DNA of 42,913 nucleotides from Flavobacterium muglaense (GCF_014305155.1 NZ_JACRUK010000035.1:1-42913), one strand, 5' to 3'. Shown: positions 9,627 through 20,009, counted from the stretch's first letter. Notes: generated from the sequence alone by a model not told the origin. A program made the numbers and translations.

Positions 9627-10385
9627 ATGAAAATCGTTATATCGCCTGCCAAATCATTAAATTTCGAAAAAGACCTACCTACAACGCACTATACTGAGCC
9701 TTTGTTTTTGAAGGAATCCAGACAAATTCAAAAAGTCTTAAAGCATGAAAGTCCGAAAAACCTATCGGAACTGATGCATATTTCAGAAAAATTAGCCAAT
9801 TTGAATTGGCAACGCAATCAAGATTGGAAAACTCCTTTTACAATAGAAAATGCACGTCCAGCAATTTATACGTTTGATGGTGATGTGTACACGGGTTTAG
9901 ATGGTTATTCCATACCGATGGAAAAATTAGACAAACTTCAAGACAGTTTACGCATTTTATCCGGATTGTACGGTTTATTAAAACCTTTAGATCTCATCCA
10001 AGCCTACCGTTTGGAAATGGGTACAAAAATTCCTATTGGCGAAAGCAAAAACTTATACGAATTTTGGAAAACAACCATTACTAAAGCCTTGAATAAAGAG
10101 CTAGAAGAAGGGGAGTTGTTTATCAATTTGGCAAGTAATGAATATTTTTCGGCTGTTGATGTAAAAGCATTAAAAGTACCAGTAATTACTCCAGATTTCA
10201 AGGACTATAAAGAGGGGAAATTAAAAATAATTAGCTTTTTTGCCAAGAAGGCGAGGGGAATGATGGTGCGCTATATTATTGATACCGATGCTAAAACCAT
10301 TGACGATTTAAAAGGATTTAATTACGAGGGCTATCAATTTGACGCAAATTTATCAAAAGGGAATCACTTAGTTTTTACACGATAA
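9627..10385 (+). CDS. yaaA: Peroxide stress protein YaaA
   Basis: A 252-residue DUF328/UPF0246 protein starting MKIVISPAKSLNFE, the hallmark of YaaA. It also has the motifs YTGLDGYS, LSGLYGLLKPLD and LASNEYFSAV. In E. coli YaaA lowers free intracellular iron and protects DNA during peroxide stress. The gene stands alone on the plus strand. A TACTTTTG at 9582-9589 could be its -7 box, although no -33 element sits at the right distance. It shares the terminator at 10405-10443 with the convergent efflux operon. Confidence 0.94.
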   Translation: MKIVISPAKSLNFEKDLPTTHYTEPLFLKESRQIQKVLKHESPKNLSELMHISEKLANLNWQRNQDWKTPFTIENARPAIYTFDGDVYTGLDGYSIPMEKLDKLQDSLRILSGLYGLLKPLDLIQAYRLEMGTKIPIGESKNLYEFWKTTITKALNKELEEGELFINLASNEYFSAVDVKALKVPVITPDFKDYKEGKLKIISFFAKKARGMMVRYIIDTDAKTIDDLKGFNYEGYQFDANLSKGNHLVFTR

Positions 10386-10404
10386 CGGATGATGAAACCC
10401 GATA

Positions 10405-10443
10405 AAAAAACGCCAATTTCAATAGTTGAAATTGGCGTTTTTT
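10405..10443. terminator. Bidirectional intrinsic terminator
   Basis: A perfect 18-bp inverted repeat (10405-10422 with 10426-10443) around a TAG loop, A-run on the left and T-run on the right. It ends yaaA on the plus strand and the efflux operon on the minus strand. Confidence 0.95.
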
Positions 10444-10452
10444 ATTTTATTA

Positions 10453-12033
10453 CTAGTGCATTGCATCGGCCGGATTGATTTTGTTTTTTCCTTTTTTAAT
10501 TAGAAAAACAATCGGTATGCAACACAGGAACATAATTCCTAAGTAGTAAAAAATATCCATATACGATAAAATAGTACTTTGCTTCATCACGGAATAATCA
10601 ATGGCTTGATAAGCTTTTTTTAAGGCTTCATTGGATGTAAATCCTTTGGACATAAATCCTTGTTGTAATTTGATAATGCGTTGTTGTACTTCGAAACGAC
10701 TTCCGTCTAAATGCGAAACAAGATTTACGCGGTGTTCTTGACTAAAACGAGTGATAAAAGTGGTGATAATTGCAATACCAAAGGAGCCTCCCAATTGTCG
10801 CATCATTCCTGTAAATGCAGCTCCTTCACCAATATTCTTTCCAGATAAAGTAGACAGCGATAAGGTTGTAATAGGAACAAAAAGCAATCCTAAACCAACT
10901 CCTCTCAAAATTAATGACCAGTATAAATGTTCAACTCCGGTATCTGGTGTCATTGCGTCATGCATCATGAACGTAAAGATAAAAAACACAAGAAAACCAG
11001 CACTTACCATATAACCTTGAGGAACTCCTCTTTGAATTAGTTTACCAATAATAGGCATCATAAAAGCGGTTGTGATGGATCCAGGAATTAATAATAAACC
11101 AGCATCTGTGGCGGTCCATCCCAAAACAGACTGCGTGTATATTGGAATAATTAAGGTAGATCCGTACAAACCAAAACCTAGAATAAAGCTCATTAATGTT
11201 CCTATTCGTAAGTTTCCATCTTTTAATACGCTTAAGTTAACAATTGGATATTTATAGGTTAATTGTCTCCATATAAAAAACAGCAGCGCAAAAAACGAAG
11301 TAACACTCAATGTTATAATTAAATCATTATTGAACCAATCGTCTTGTTGGCCGTGTTCTAATACAAATTGTAAGGAACCAATAAATGTGGCTAGTAGAAT
11401 AATTCCGTACCAATCGACTTGGTTTGACTTTAATTTTTCGCCGTATTTTGGACTTTTTACAAAGCTAAGTGTTAGTAATGTAGCTATAATTCCCAGCGGG
11501 ATGTTGATATAAAAAATATAAGGCCAAGAAAAATGATCGACTAAATATCCTCCTAATGGCGGCCCTAAGGTAGGTCCAACAATAACCCCCATTCCGTAGA
11601 TGGCTTGGGCCATTCCGCGTTTTGCAATGGGGTAGCTTTCGGTTATAATAGTTTGAGCGGTTACTAATAAAGCACCTCCACCAAGACCTTGAACAAATCG
11701 AAAGGCCACAAGTTCCCATATATTGGTAGCATTACCACATAAAAAGGAAGAAACGGTAAAAATGATTATTGAAACAGCAAAATAATTACGTCGTCCAAAT
11801 TGCTGAGACAACCAGCTCGTCATGGGGATCACAATCACATTTGCAATAGCATAAGCAGTAATTACCCAAGCCACATCGGTTAGGGTGGCGCCTAGGCTTC
11901 CTCGCATATTGGTTAGTGCAACATTGACAATAGTTGTATCTACAATTTCCAGTAGGGCACATAGCACTGCTGTAATCGTAATAATAACACGTCTAAAGCC
12001 GTATTCTACTAAATCGTCTTCTGGTTTTACCAT
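10453..12033 (-). CDS. DHA2-family MFS multidrug exporter (EmrB/QacA type permease)
   Basis: A 526-residue permease with about 14 membrane helices. Motif D1 is seen as LEIVDTTIVNVAL and the antiporter motif C as YGMGVIVGPTLGPPLGGY. It exports drugs or toxic organic compounds using the proton gradient. It begins 1 nt after the HlyD-type gene ends and is last in a tetR-tolC-hlyD-emrB order, matching an EmrAB-TolC tripartite pump crossing both membranes. The exported compound is unknown. Confidence 0.92.
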   Translation of the reverse strand: MVKPEDDLVEYGFRRVIITITAVLCALLEIVDTTIVNVALTNMRGSLGATLTDVAWVITAYAIANVIVIPMTSWLSQQFGRRNYFAVSIIIFTVSSFLCGNATNIWELVAFRFVQGLGGGALLVTAQTIITESYPIAKRGMAQAIYGMGVIVGPTLGPPLGGYLVDHFSWPYIFYINIPLGIIATLLTLSFVKSPKYGEKLKSNQVDWYGIILLATFIGSLQFVLEHGQQDDWFNNDLIITLSVTSFFALLFFIWRQLTYKYPIVNLSVLKDGNLRIGTLMSFILGFGLYGSTLIIPIYTQSVLGWTATDAGLLLIPGSITTAFMMPIIGKLIQRGVPQGYMVSAGFLVFFIFTFMMHDAMTPDTGVEHLYWSLILRGVGLGLLFVPITTLSLSTLSGKNIGEGAAFTGMMRQLGGSFGIAIITTFITRFSQEHRVNLVSHLDGSRFEVQQRIIKLQQGFMSKGFTSNEALKKAYQAIDYSVMKQSTILSYMDIFYYLGIMFLCCIPIVFLIKKGKNKINPADAMH

Positions 12034-12034
12034 G

Positions 12035-13114
12035 TTATTTTATATGTACATCAACATCCACATTCATTCCTGGACGTAATAATTTTATTTTTTCTACATC
12101 ATTATCGGCATCAATACTGATTTTCACAGGCAAACGCTGAATGGTTTTTACAAAATTCCCTGTAGCATTGTCAGGAGGCAAGATTGAAAAACGAGATCCT
12201 GTTGCTGGTGAAAATGAAGTAAGAGTTCCTTTGAAGTCATAGTCAGGGTAAGCGTCTACTTTAATAGTCACTTTTTGTCCTGTTACCATTTTATTCAATT
12301 GTGTTTCTTTAAAATTAGCAATAACCCAAGCTTCTTGATTGTTGATGATATAAAATAAAGACTGTCCCGGTTGTACTAGTTGCCCTGGTTGAATATCAAT
12401 TTTAGATACTTGTCCGTCAATGGCAGCAGTAACTACAGTGTAGCTTAAGTTTAAAATGGCAGTATCTAGTAACGCTTGCGCTCTTTTAATATTGGCAGCA
12501 GCCACATCAGTTTGCTTGCTTGAAACTTTGGATTTAGCAATCGTAGCCGATTTTTGAAAAGCAGATGCTTTTTCTTGCTGTTGTAAAATACGCACTTGAT
12601 TTTCGGCTTCTTGTTTTGCTGCTAATGCTTGCTCGTATTGTTGTTTTGTAATAGTATGCGATTGATATAAATTGTTATATCGATTAAAATCACTAGTCAT
12701 ACGACCTAATTTAATTTTAGCCGATTCAATATTTCCACCTGCCGATTTAACATTGGCATCAGATACTGAAATACTAGCCAAAATAGTTCCGATATCGGCT
12801 TTTGATACTTCAAAATTCCCCTCGGCAGCAGCAAGATTAGCCGTTGCTTCGTCAATTTTTAATTGGTAATCTCTTTTGTCAATGGTAAATAAGGTATCTC
12901 CTTTTTTTACAAAATCATTGTCTTTGATGTATACTTTACTCACATAGCCCGAAACTCTTGGGATTATAGGATTCATTTTCTTTTCAACTTGTGCATCATC
13001 TGTTCCTTCATGTGAAAGAGAGTGAATGTATTTGTAAGTTCCATAAGCAAAACCTAATAGTACTAATGAAACGATGATTATGATAAACTTTGGGTTTGAT
13101 TTTTTCTTTTCCAT
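12035..13114 (-). CDS. HlyD/EmrA family periplasmic adaptor (membrane fusion protein)
   Basis: A 359-residue adaptor with one N-terminal membrane helix (FIIIIVSLVLLGFAYG). It then has a lipoyl/barrel-sandwich segment (IPRVSGYVSKVYIKDNDFVKKGD), a long coiled-coil hairpin (about residues 80-205) and a returning lipoyl half (VTAAIDGQVSKIDIQPGQLV). Such proteins connect the inner-membrane permease to the TolC channel. It sits 11 nt after tolC and 1 nt before the MFS permease gene, so translation is probably coupled. Confidence 0.92.
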   Translation of the reverse strand: MEKKKSNPKFIIIIVSLVLLGFAYGTYKYIHSLSHEGTDDAQVEKKMNPIIPRVSGYVSKVYIKDNDFVKKGDTLFTIDKRDYQLKIDEATANLAAAEGNFEVSKADIGTILASISVSDANVKSAGGNIESAKIKLGRMTSDFNRYNNLYQSHTITKQQYEQALAAKQEAENQVRILQQQEKASAFQKSATIAKSKVSSKQTDVAAANIKRAQALLDTAILNLSYTVVTAAIDGQVSKIDIQPGQLVQPGQSLFYIINNQEAWVIANFKETQLNKMVTGQKVTIKVDAYPDYDFKGTLTSFSPATGSRFSILPPDNATGNFVKTIQRLPVKISIDADNDVEKIKLLRPGMNVDVDVHIK

Positions 13115-13125
13115 TTTGGTACTGA

Positions 13126-14451
13126 TTATATTTTTGAAAGATTGAAGGTTTGGTTTAATTGTCCGCTTACTGAAAGCAGTTCGTAATATTTTTGAATCAC
13201 ATTTGCTTTCGCTAATGTTTTATTGATTTTTGAGCCTAATTGTTCTACATCTGCTTCTAGTAAATCATTAGTGTCTGAAAGACCGTTATCGTATTTGTCT
13301 TTGATGATTCTATAATTTTCCGAAGCTTGTTCAACAGCTTGGTTGTAAACTAGGTTTTGTTTTAAGGCTAAGTCATAATCTTCGATCGCTTTTTGCACCT
13401 CAATCTTGATGTAATCTTTTAGCATGGCTTCGGCATTTTGAAGTTCTAATGCTTTGCTTTCGGCAATTTTGACAGTAGTACCGTTTTTCAAAATTCCGCT
13501 TAGATCATACGATAGTCCAACACCTATGTTCATGGCGTTTTGAACAACCAGCACGTTTTTTAGGTTTAAGGCTGTGTAACCACCTAGAATAGCAATGGAC
13601 GGATAATACCCGCTTTTTGCAATTTTGATATTGGCTAGACTTGCTTTTTCTTGAAACTGTATTGCTTCAAGATCTTTACGGTTTTGCAAAGCCAGTTGCT
13701 CGTCTGTAGGGATATTGTTCATTTGAAAGTCGGCAAAATCACTTTCTCTAACTTCCAACTTTGTTTTAGCATCCATTTTTAACAGACTAATAAGCTCAAA
13801 GTTGACTACGTTTAAATCACTAATTGCGCGGTCTAATGTCAACTGTATTTTTGAAACTTGAAGTTGTGATTTCAATAAATCATTACGCGGAATAATTCCG
13901 TTTTTCTCCAATTCTATAAAGTCAGTGACACGTTGTTGGGCACTTTTTTGATTCTCTTTAAGCAGTTCAACCGTTTTTTGTGCTTTGTATAAACTAGCGT
14001 ATAAGTTCACCACCTTCATAGCCACCTCTTCCTTAGTTTGCATTGCATTTGCAGCCTCCGCTTGGTAGAGTTGATCCGAAAGCTTAATGCTATTTTTTAT
14101 TTTGAACCCTGCAAATACAGGCAAAGTAGCATTGGCTTGACCTAAAACCAATTGATCTACAATAGGCAAAGGATCTGAACTACTGCTGCTAGTTGTTTTT
14201 AAATCAATAGTTACTTTAGTTAAACGCTGGTATTGGCCAGAGATTTTAAAATCAGGATACTGATTGTTTTTCGCCGATTGCAATTCCAGTCTTGAAGTTT
14301 CTACCTTGGTGTTAGCCATAGTAACTTCATTACTTTTATTCCAAGCCATTTGAATAGCTTGTTCGAGTGTTAAACTCGTTTTGTCTTGTGCTTCCATCGA
14401 GTAGATTCCTATAAAGAAAAATCCAAAAAGCATGATTTGACTAACTTTCAT
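13126..14451 (-). CDS. TolC family outer-membrane efflux channel
   Basis: A 441-residue outer membrane efflux protein. It has a signal peptide (FGFFFIGIYSMEAQ) and two repeated OEP segments rich in long helices (LTLEQAIQMAWNKSNEV and a second half near ALQNRKDLEAIQFQ). It forms the trimeric exit duct of the pump encoded with its two downstream neighbours. Its start overlaps the end of the tetR gene by 11 nt, tying its expression to the regulator. Confidence 0.92.
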   Translation of the reverse strand: MKVSQIMLFGFFFIGIYSMEAQDKTSLTLEQAIQMAWNKSNEVTMANTKVETSRLELQSAKNNQYPDFKISGQYQRLTKVTIDLKTTSSSSSDPLPIVDQLVLGQANATLPVFAGFKIKNSIKLSDQLYQAEAANAMQTKEEVAMKVVNLYASLYKAQKTVELLKENQKSAQQRVTDFIELEKNGIIPRNDLLKSQLQVSKIQLTLDRAISDLNVVNFELISLLKMDAKTKLEVRESDFADFQMNNIPTDEQLALQNRKDLEAIQFQEKASLANIKIAKSGYYPSIAILGGYTALNLKNVLVVQNAMNIGVGLSYDLSGILKNGTTVKIAESKALELQNAEAMLKDYIKIEVQKAIEDYDLALKQNLVYNQAVEQASENYRIIKDKYDNGLSDTNDLLEADVEQLGSKINKTLAKANVIQKYYELLSVSGQLNQTFNLSKI

Positions 14452-15073
14452 ATATTAATAGCGCTTTTATTGTTTGTTGAATGTGTTTGGTAAGACTTGT
14501 TTTAATATAACTTTCAAATTGTTCCTCTTTGTTTAAATGTAGCAGATTTTGAAAAAAAGACTTATTCATGTTAAAATGAAAGAACGTCCCTAATATAGTA
14601 GGGGAGATCAATTCAATAATAATGTCTTTTCTAAAAACGCCTTTGTTTTGCCCTTCTTTGATGATTGCAGTCAAAGATTTTAAATTTCCTTTTCGCAATT
14701 CATCAAGAACTTCGATTTTTATATCATTATTGCCCACTGCAAATTCAAAATGTAAAATCCTGTAAATTCCTTTGTTGCAATTGATTCGATTGATATATAA
14801 CTCGATTAGTTTATCAATTTTATCAATAGGTTCTAGGTTTTCGGCAGAAAGATTTTCTAGTTGAAATTTTAAATCCTTAGTTCTATAGGAAACTAATGAT
14901 TCTAGCAGTTTCTCTTTTGATCCAAAATAATATGAAATCATGGCAACGTTAATCTTGGCTTCCTTAGATATAGATCTAATAGAAGTGCGATCAAAACCAT
15001 TCTCGGCAAATAGCGTTTCGGCTACTTGTAGAATTTGGATTTGTTTGTCGTTAAAAGTTTCTTCTGAAGTCAT
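14441..15073 (-). CDS. TetR/AcrR family repressor of the efflux operon
   Basis: A 210-residue regulator. The N-terminal helix-turn-helix (ILQVAETLFAENGFDRTSIRSISKEAKINVAMISYYFGSKEKLL read in segments) is typical TetR. The C-terminal domain is of the ligand-binding type. The open frame extends to a TTG at 15094, but the ATG at 15073 begins the conserved part and is chosen. It is the first gene of the efflux operon, and a perfect 35-bp palindrome lies 23 nt upstream of its start. Autorepression of the whole operon with release by a pump substrate is the likely logic (inference from family and layout). Confidence 0.92.
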   Translation of the reverse strand: MTSEETFNDKQIQILQVAETLFAENGFDRTSIRSISKEAKINVAMISYYFGSKEKLLESLVSYRTKDLKFQLENLSAENLEPIDKIDKLIELYINRINCNKGIYRILHFEFAVGNNDIKIEVLDELRKGNLKSLTAIIKEGQNKGVFRKDIIIELISPTILGTFFHFNMNKSFFQNLLHLNKEEQFESYIKTSLTKHIQQTIKALLIYES

Positions 15074-15095
15074 ATTAAAAATAATGTTAAACAAA

Positions 15096-15130
15096 ATTAA
15101 ACAACTGTTTAATTTAAACAGTTGTTTAAT
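15096..15130. promoter_or_regulatory. TetR-type operator, perfect 17-bp inverted repeat
   Basis: Arms 15096-15112 and 15114-15130 are exact reverse complements around a single T. Each arm contains AAACAACTGTTT, itself nearly palindromic (AAACAnnTGTTT), so the site could bind two dimers. On the minus strand a TAATTTTG (15092-15099) resembling the -7 box overlaps its downstream edge. Bound repressor would therefore block the promoter of tetR and the pump genes. Confidence 0.85.
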
Positions 15131-15262
15131 TTTTATTTAACATAAAATTAACAAAATTATTTTTGTGAAGGAATCTTGTTTTAAAAGGGGTTTCTACTAG
15201 CAATCAGCAGGGTAGCTTTGTTGCTGTTTGCGTTTTAATACTTGTTTGGTATCCAATGGTTT

Positions 15263-15679
15263 TTAGGTATTAGAGCCATCACTCATCTTGATTTGCGCTA
15301 ATAAGTGCAACAACTTGGCTTCGTTGAAGGGTTTGCTGCCAAACTGGAATACGCAAGGATGTGCAATAGCTTTTTTTTCATCTGCAGGATTTGCGGATGC
15401 GGATAGCATTATGATTTTGCTTTGAGCTGTACCAACAATTTTTTGATATTCATCTAGAAAATCCCAACCATCCATGATAGGCATATTGATGTCAAGGAAA
15501 ATGAGTTCTGGTACAACAAGCGGTTGGTGCGATTTGTCAAATAGTAGTTCTAACGCCTGTTTCCCGTTGTTTACGATATGTATGTTGTCTATGATTTTTA
15601 ATCGTTCCAAAAATATTTTATGTAAAAAATTGGAAGCAAAATCATCATCAATTAATAAAACATTGCTAATTCGTTTCAT
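15263..15679 (-). CDS. Single-domain CheY-like response regulator
   Basis: A 138-residue stand-alone receiver domain. The acidic cluster is Asp11-13, the phospho-acceptor is Asp63 in FLDINMPIMDG, the switch Ser lies in MLSAS and the Lys in GSKPF. There is no output domain, so it acts by protein contact or as a phosphorelay shuttle. It starts 3 nt after the CheB-CheR-kinase hybrid gene stops, and is very likely its direct phosphorylation partner. Confidence 0.9.
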   Translation of the reverse strand: MKRISNVLLIDDDFASNFLHKIFLERLKIIDNIHIVNNGKQALELLFDKSHQPLVVPELIFLDINMPIMDGWDFLDEYQKIVGTAQSKIIMLSASANPADEKKAIAHPCVFQFGSKPFNEAKLLHLLAQIKMSDGSNT

Positions 15680-15682
15680 AAG

Positions 15683-18600
15683 TTAGGTTTTTGATATTGT
15701 AAACATAAAGGTAGTTCCTTTATTTTCTTCAGATTCAAACCAAATATGGCCATCGTGCATTTCGACAATTTTTTTACAATTGGCTAGTCCGATTCCCGTT
15801 CCGGGATACTCATCTTGATTGTGTAATCTTTGAAAAACATCAAATATTTTTTTGGCATAAGCACTGTCAATTCCTATTCCGTTGTCTTTAACGTTAAACT
15901 GGTAATACCCATGTTTTTCTTGGCAGGATATGTCAATTTGAGGTGCTTTTGAGCTATTAAATTTAATAGCATTCGAGATTAAATTTTGAAACAACAATCG
16001 AATATTAATCTCTTGTCCTTTCATTTTTTTAGGCAATGAATCAATGTTAATTGTAGTATTAGTTGCTTTTACAAGCGCGCTCATATCAGTTATAATTTGA
16101 TTTATTGTATTTAAAGGAGTGAATGAAACGGTGTTTACTTCATTGTCTAGTCTAGAATGTTCTAGGACTGCTTTGATTAAATCCTTCATTCTATTGCTTG
16201 AATTCAAAATAATATCCAAGAACTGCTGCCCTTCATCGTCAACAATGCTGTCGTATTTTTCGATAAATAACTTGATGAAACTTACAATATTATTTAAGGG
16301 CTCTTGCAAATCATGCGAAGCTACGTAGGCAAACTGCGATAATTCATTGTTAGAGATCACTAATTTGGATAAAGACTCCTCTAGCAGTTGTTCGGTTTTC
16401 TTTAATTCGGTAATTTCCATTGATACTCCTAGGATGTTGGTAGAGCCATCAATTAAGTTTTTTACTAAAATTTTACTAGTGTTTAACCATTTTAATCCTT
16501 CGCTTGTTTCTAAGGATTGTATGGTATTTAATTTAGAAATTCCTGAAGCCATAATAGCTTTGTCGTCTTCCCAAAATGCTTTGGCTTGTTTAGCGGAATA
16601 GAAAGTTTTTAAATTTTTTCCTTCAATTTCTGTTTTATCTAGGTTATAGGTGTCGGCCATTAGTTTATTGACCTTGAGATAGTTGTTATTGCTGTCTTTG
16701 TAAAAAATCAAGCCTGGGAAGTTGTCGATAATTACTTGTAATTCATTGTGTAAGTTTTTATGTTTCTCTTCGCTTCTTCTTAAATCTTTTTCAATTTGTT
16801 TGGTGTTGGTAATATCAACATAGGTAATTACAACGCCGTCAGTGCTTTTTTTAGATGTTACATAGGGTAGGATTTTATTCAAGTAAATATTTCCATCTGT
16901 ATCAAATATTTCCAGTTCTATGGCAGTTTGAGTGCTGATGACTGTTTTAATACTCTCTATAAATTCACCATCATTTCTATTGGGGAATTTATGCGTAAAA
17001 TTACTAATCGGTCGGCCTATGTCTGTGTCTTCTAAATTAAAGTGCTTCTTTAATGCCGGAGTAAATTTACGAATGACTAAGGTGTTGTCTAGGAATAATG
17101 TACCTATATCTGTACTAATCAATAAATTATTTATGTCGTTACTCAAGTCTTGCAATTCCTTGTTCTTAGCCTGTAGTTCCGTATTGACCGTGTAGAGTTC
17201 CTCGTTAACAGATTGTAACTCTTCGTTCGTTCCTTGTAGTTCTTCATTACTGGCCATTAATTCTTCATTTGAAGCTTGCAACTCTTCGTTGCTAGTTTCA
17301 AGTTCTTCTACTACATATTGCAATTCCTCCTGCTTGGTTTTTAAATCAATTTCAAGGTCGTCAATGCGCTGTTTGGAGAATTCATCGAGTTCATATTGAT
17401 CGTATACTATCGTTTTTGCATCTCTGTTTTCTTTTTGATCAAAAGCAATGAGGTACATGACATTGTTTTCTTTCGTTATCCTAGTAAAAGATATATTTAA
17501 TTTGGTTTGCGTGTTCTTTTGCGGGTAAAGAACGTTGGTGAACACTATTGATTTTTTTTCTTCATTCAGTCTTCGTATTCCATTGCGCACCATTACTGCT
17601 AATTTTTCATCTAGCAACAGCATTAAATTCATTTGTACAATACCTTGAGGAATTTGGATTAAGTCTTGGAAATTCCCTTTTATATATAATATGTTGTACT
17701 CATTGTCAATAAAGATGCATTTTGGAGCAAATATTTCTGCTAGTTGAGAAGTAAAAACATTTTCGGGAGAGCTTTTTTGCTTTTGAAATTTGGATGTTAC
17801 ATGTAAGTTAGAGTTATTAGTAGTAATTTGATGCATTTTATCTCCTTGGTCAAAGGATGGTAAAACTCTTGTTTTGGTTTTATTAATATAGATGCGCCAC
17901 TTATTGTTTAGTACTTCAAAATCTTTTTGTAAATCGCCTAAGTTTTCGCTATTTCCTAAAAATAGAAACCCAAACACATTTAAAGAAAACTGAAAATGTT
18001 GGAATATTTTTTGTTGTGTTTTCGGTTGTATGTAAATTAACAAGTTGCGACAGGAAATGAAATCCATCTTGATAAATGGTGGGTCCTTGATGATGTTATG
18101 GGTCGAAAAAATGATCTTTTTTCGAATTCTTTTAATGATCTGATAGTGTTCCCCCGTTCGTATAAAGTAATGTTCGAGCCGTTGTTGCGAAATATCGTTT
18201 ACCGCATTTACAATATATTGGCCATTACTAGCTATGTCAATAGCTTTTCGATCAATGTCAGTAGCAAATATTTTAAAGTTGTGTTTTAATCGATTTTCTT
18301 TAATGTATTCGTCAACTAGTATAGCTAGTGAGTAGGCCTCTTCGCCTGTGGAACAACCTACAGACCATAATCGAATAGGTTCGTGTGTAGGTCTATCTTT
18401 GAATAATTTGGGTAAAACAGTTTCTTTTAAAGTGATGAAAGCCTCTTTGTCTCTAAAAAATGTGGTTACCCCGATAAAGAAATCTCCTTTTAAAATTTCT
18501 AGTTCTTCGTCATTATTTTTGATGAATTCTAAGTAATCCTCTAGCTCGTTTATATCTAGTAAATTCATTCGCTTTTCAAGACGTTTTACTAATGTATTGT

Positions 18601-19348
18601 TTTTATAGAGCCTAAAATCTACACCACAATATTTATGTAGTTCATCTAAAATTTGAATATAAATAAATTCGGTTTCGGTAGTTGTACCGCCGTTATTTAC
18701 ATTTCCGAAGAAGGTGGGTTTGTACGGAAATTTGATGATTTCCTGAGCCAGTTTTGTAGGCGTACCAATGTATTCAGCAAAGCCTGTTGAGATAGCAGTA
18801 TTGGGCATTCCGTCAAATTGTGCCGATGATGGTTCTTGTACCATAACTGTACCTCCAAAATCTCTAATAGTGCGTATCCCGCGGGAACCATCAGTTCCTG
18901 TTCCGTATAAGATTATTCCTATAGCGTTTTCTTGAAATTCTTCGCCTAGTGAATGAAAAAACATATCAATAGGTAAATTTAAAGTGCCTCGTGTTTCTTT
19001 TTCAATGTATTCAAAGCAACCATTTTTTATTTTGAGACTAACTTCTTTAGAGTTGAGATAAATGCGATTGGGTTCAATTTTTTCTCCGTCGATTACTGTC
19101 GAAATTTTCATTCTAGAATGCCTGCTTAAAAGCTCATCCATTAAACTTTTAAAATTAGGAGATAAATGCTGTACAACACAAAACGCCATACCAGTATTTG
19201 TAGGAATATTATCAAAGAATTCTTGTAAAGCGTCCAGGCCACCGGCAGATGCACCAATACCCACTACATAAATGTCATTTCGAGGTTTTTTTACTTTAAT
19301 TAGAGCAGGTAGCGCTTCACTCTTTGGGGTGTTTTTTTGTATAGCCAT
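15683..19348 (-). CDS. CheB-CheR-PAS-histidine kinase hybrid
   Basis: A 1221-residue cytoplasmic multi-domain sensor. Residues about 25-205 form a CheB methylesterase with its triad intact (Ser34 in GASAGG, His61 in VQHLSP, Asp153 in GTGTDGS). A CheR methyltransferase follows (about 225-490) with the SAM motif [16 protein letters not shown] and [14 protein letters not shown] repetitive coiled coil of NEEL heptads (about 650-730) leads to two PAS-like domains, a HisKA box ([12 protein letters not shown], near residue 1006) and a HATPase with DNGIGID and [12 protein letters not shown]. No membrane helix is seen. No chemoreceptor or other chemotaxis gene is nearby, so the methylation target is unknown. 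Confidence 0.92.
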   Translation of the reverse strand: MAIQKNTPKSEALPALIKVKKPRNDIYVVGIGASAGGLDALQEFFDNIPTNTGMAFCVVQHLSPNFKSLMDELLSRHSRMKISTVIDGEKIEPNRIYLNSKEVSLKIKNGCFEYIEKETRGTLNLPIDMFFHSLGEEFQENAIGIILYGTGTDGSRGIRTIRDFGGTVMVQEPSSAQFDGMPNTAISTGFAEYIGTPTKLAQEIIKFPYKPTFFGNVNNGGTTTETEFIYIQILDELHKYCGVDFRLYKNNTLVKRLEKRMNLLDINELEDYLEFIKNNDEELEILKGDFFIGVTTFFRDKEAFITLKETVLPKLFKDRPTHEPIRLWSVGCSTGEEAYSLAILVDEYIKENRLKHNFKIFATDIDRKAIDIASNGQYIVNAVNDISQQRLEHYFIRTGEHYQIIKRIRKKIIFSTHNIIKDPPFIKMDFISCRNLLIYIQPKTQQKIFQHFQFSLNVFGFLFLGNSENLGDLQKDFEVLNNKWRIYINKTKTRVLPSFDQGDKMHQITTNNSNLHVTSKFQKQKSSPENVFTSQLAEIFAPKCIFIDNEYNILYIKGNFQDLIQIPQGIVQMNLMLLLDEKLAVMVRNGIRRLNEEKKSIVFTNVLYPQKNTQTKLNISFTRITKENNVMYLIAFDQKENRDAKTIVYDQYELDEFSKQRIDDLEIDLKTKQEELQYVVEELETSNEELQASNEELMASNEELQGTNEELQSVNEELYTVNTELQAKNKELQDLSNDINNLLISTDIGTLFLDNTLVIRKFTPALKKHFNLEDTDIGRPISNFTHKFPNRNDGEFIESIKTVISTQTAIELEIFDTDGNIYLNKILPYVTSKKSTDGVVITYVDITNTKQIEKDLRRSEEKHKNLHNELQVIIDNFPGLIFYKDSNNNYLKVNKLMADTYNLDKTEIEGKNLKTFYSAKQAKAFWEDDKAIMASGISKLNTIQSLETSEGLKWLNTSKILVKNLIDGSTNILGVSMEITELKKTEQLLEESLSKLVISNNELSQFAYVASHDLQEPLNNIVSFIKLFIEKYDSIVDDEGQQFLDIILNSSNRMKDLIKAVLEHSRLDNEVNTVSFTPLNTINQIITDMSALVKATNTTINIDSLPKKMKGQEINIRLLFQNLISNAIKFNSSKAPQIDISCQEKHGYYQFNVKDNGIGIDSAYAKKIFDVFQRLHNQDEYPGTGIGLANCKKIVEMHDGHIWFESEENKGTTFMFTISKT

Positions 19349-19846
19349 TAATTTACTATTAATAATTCCCTTAAAATTTATTCTATGATGTAATACTGTG
19401 AGATTACTATTCTTTATTTGTGAATTCGAATATTCCTAAAATAGAACCGATATTTTTTTACTTCTTTTTGTCTAATAGTAAAAGAATAGTGCAACAGCAC
19501 TTTAATCAGGATCTATATTTACTCAATTTTAAACGGTATTTTTTAATTAGAGAATAAGCGCTTTATTTGATTAAAATTAATAACAGTATTTTATAGCTTT
19601 TAGCTAGTCAAATGTAATATTTTATTTTAATGTAATCGTTGTTTTTATGTCGAATTTAAATCAATAACTATAAAAATATAGCAATTCATTAAAAAGCTTC
19701 TTAAAAGACTGAGGAGCGCCTTTAAAAAAGGTGTTTTTAAGTATTTTCTAAATATGGTTTGTCTATTTGTGGTAATTGTTTAAAATATTAAGTAACTATG
19801 GACTGTAATATGTGTAATTCGTAGTACAACATATTCGTAAAGACAT
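19349..19846. other. Intergenic region between the kinase hybrid and the cytochrome bd genes
   Basis: About 500 nt, strongly AT-rich. No coding frame longer than a few codons is convincing. A small hairpin with a T-run in plus orientation (19716-19738, GCGCCTTT/AAAGGTG with a wobble pair) is present but follows no plus-strand gene. No clear promoter was found for the kinase hybrid gene. Confidence 0.5.
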
Positions 19847-19948
19847 CTATTTTTTAGGCTTCTTTTTTTCGAATTCTAATTTGTAAATCAACCATCCAAA
19901 GCCTACTACTAGATGTAGAATTACGATACCGAAGATTATTTTTTCCAT
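19847..19948 (-). CDS. Putative small subunit of cytochrome bd oxidase (CydX/CydS-like)
   Basis: A 33-codon ORF that begins 61 nt after the cydB stop codon on the same strand. It encodes a short N-terminus, one hydrophobic helix (about residues 4-22, IIFGIVILHLVVGFGWLIY) and a highly charged lysine-rich tail ending KKKPKK. This is the size and topology of the known cytochrome bd small subunits (E. coli CydX 37 residues, Geobacillus CydS 33 residues), which stabilise the haem-bearing CydAB pair. The ATG at 19948 is the only start. Assignment rests on size, topology and position. I do not claim sequence homology with the proteobacterial proteins. Confidence 0.65.
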   Translation of the reverse strand: MEKIIFGIVILHLVVGFGWLIYKLEFEKKKPKK

Positions 19949-20009
19949 TGTAATTAGTTGTTTGTTAAAGGAATGAAGCTTGAATTAAATAAAGTTTCCG
20001 TTTTTGTTT

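Noticed and set aside
19716..19738. Hairpin with T-run between the kinase hybrid and the cyd genes
   Set aside because: It is oriented on the plus strand, where no transcript is expected, and the stem contains a wobble pair. An unknown small RNA is possible but unsupported.
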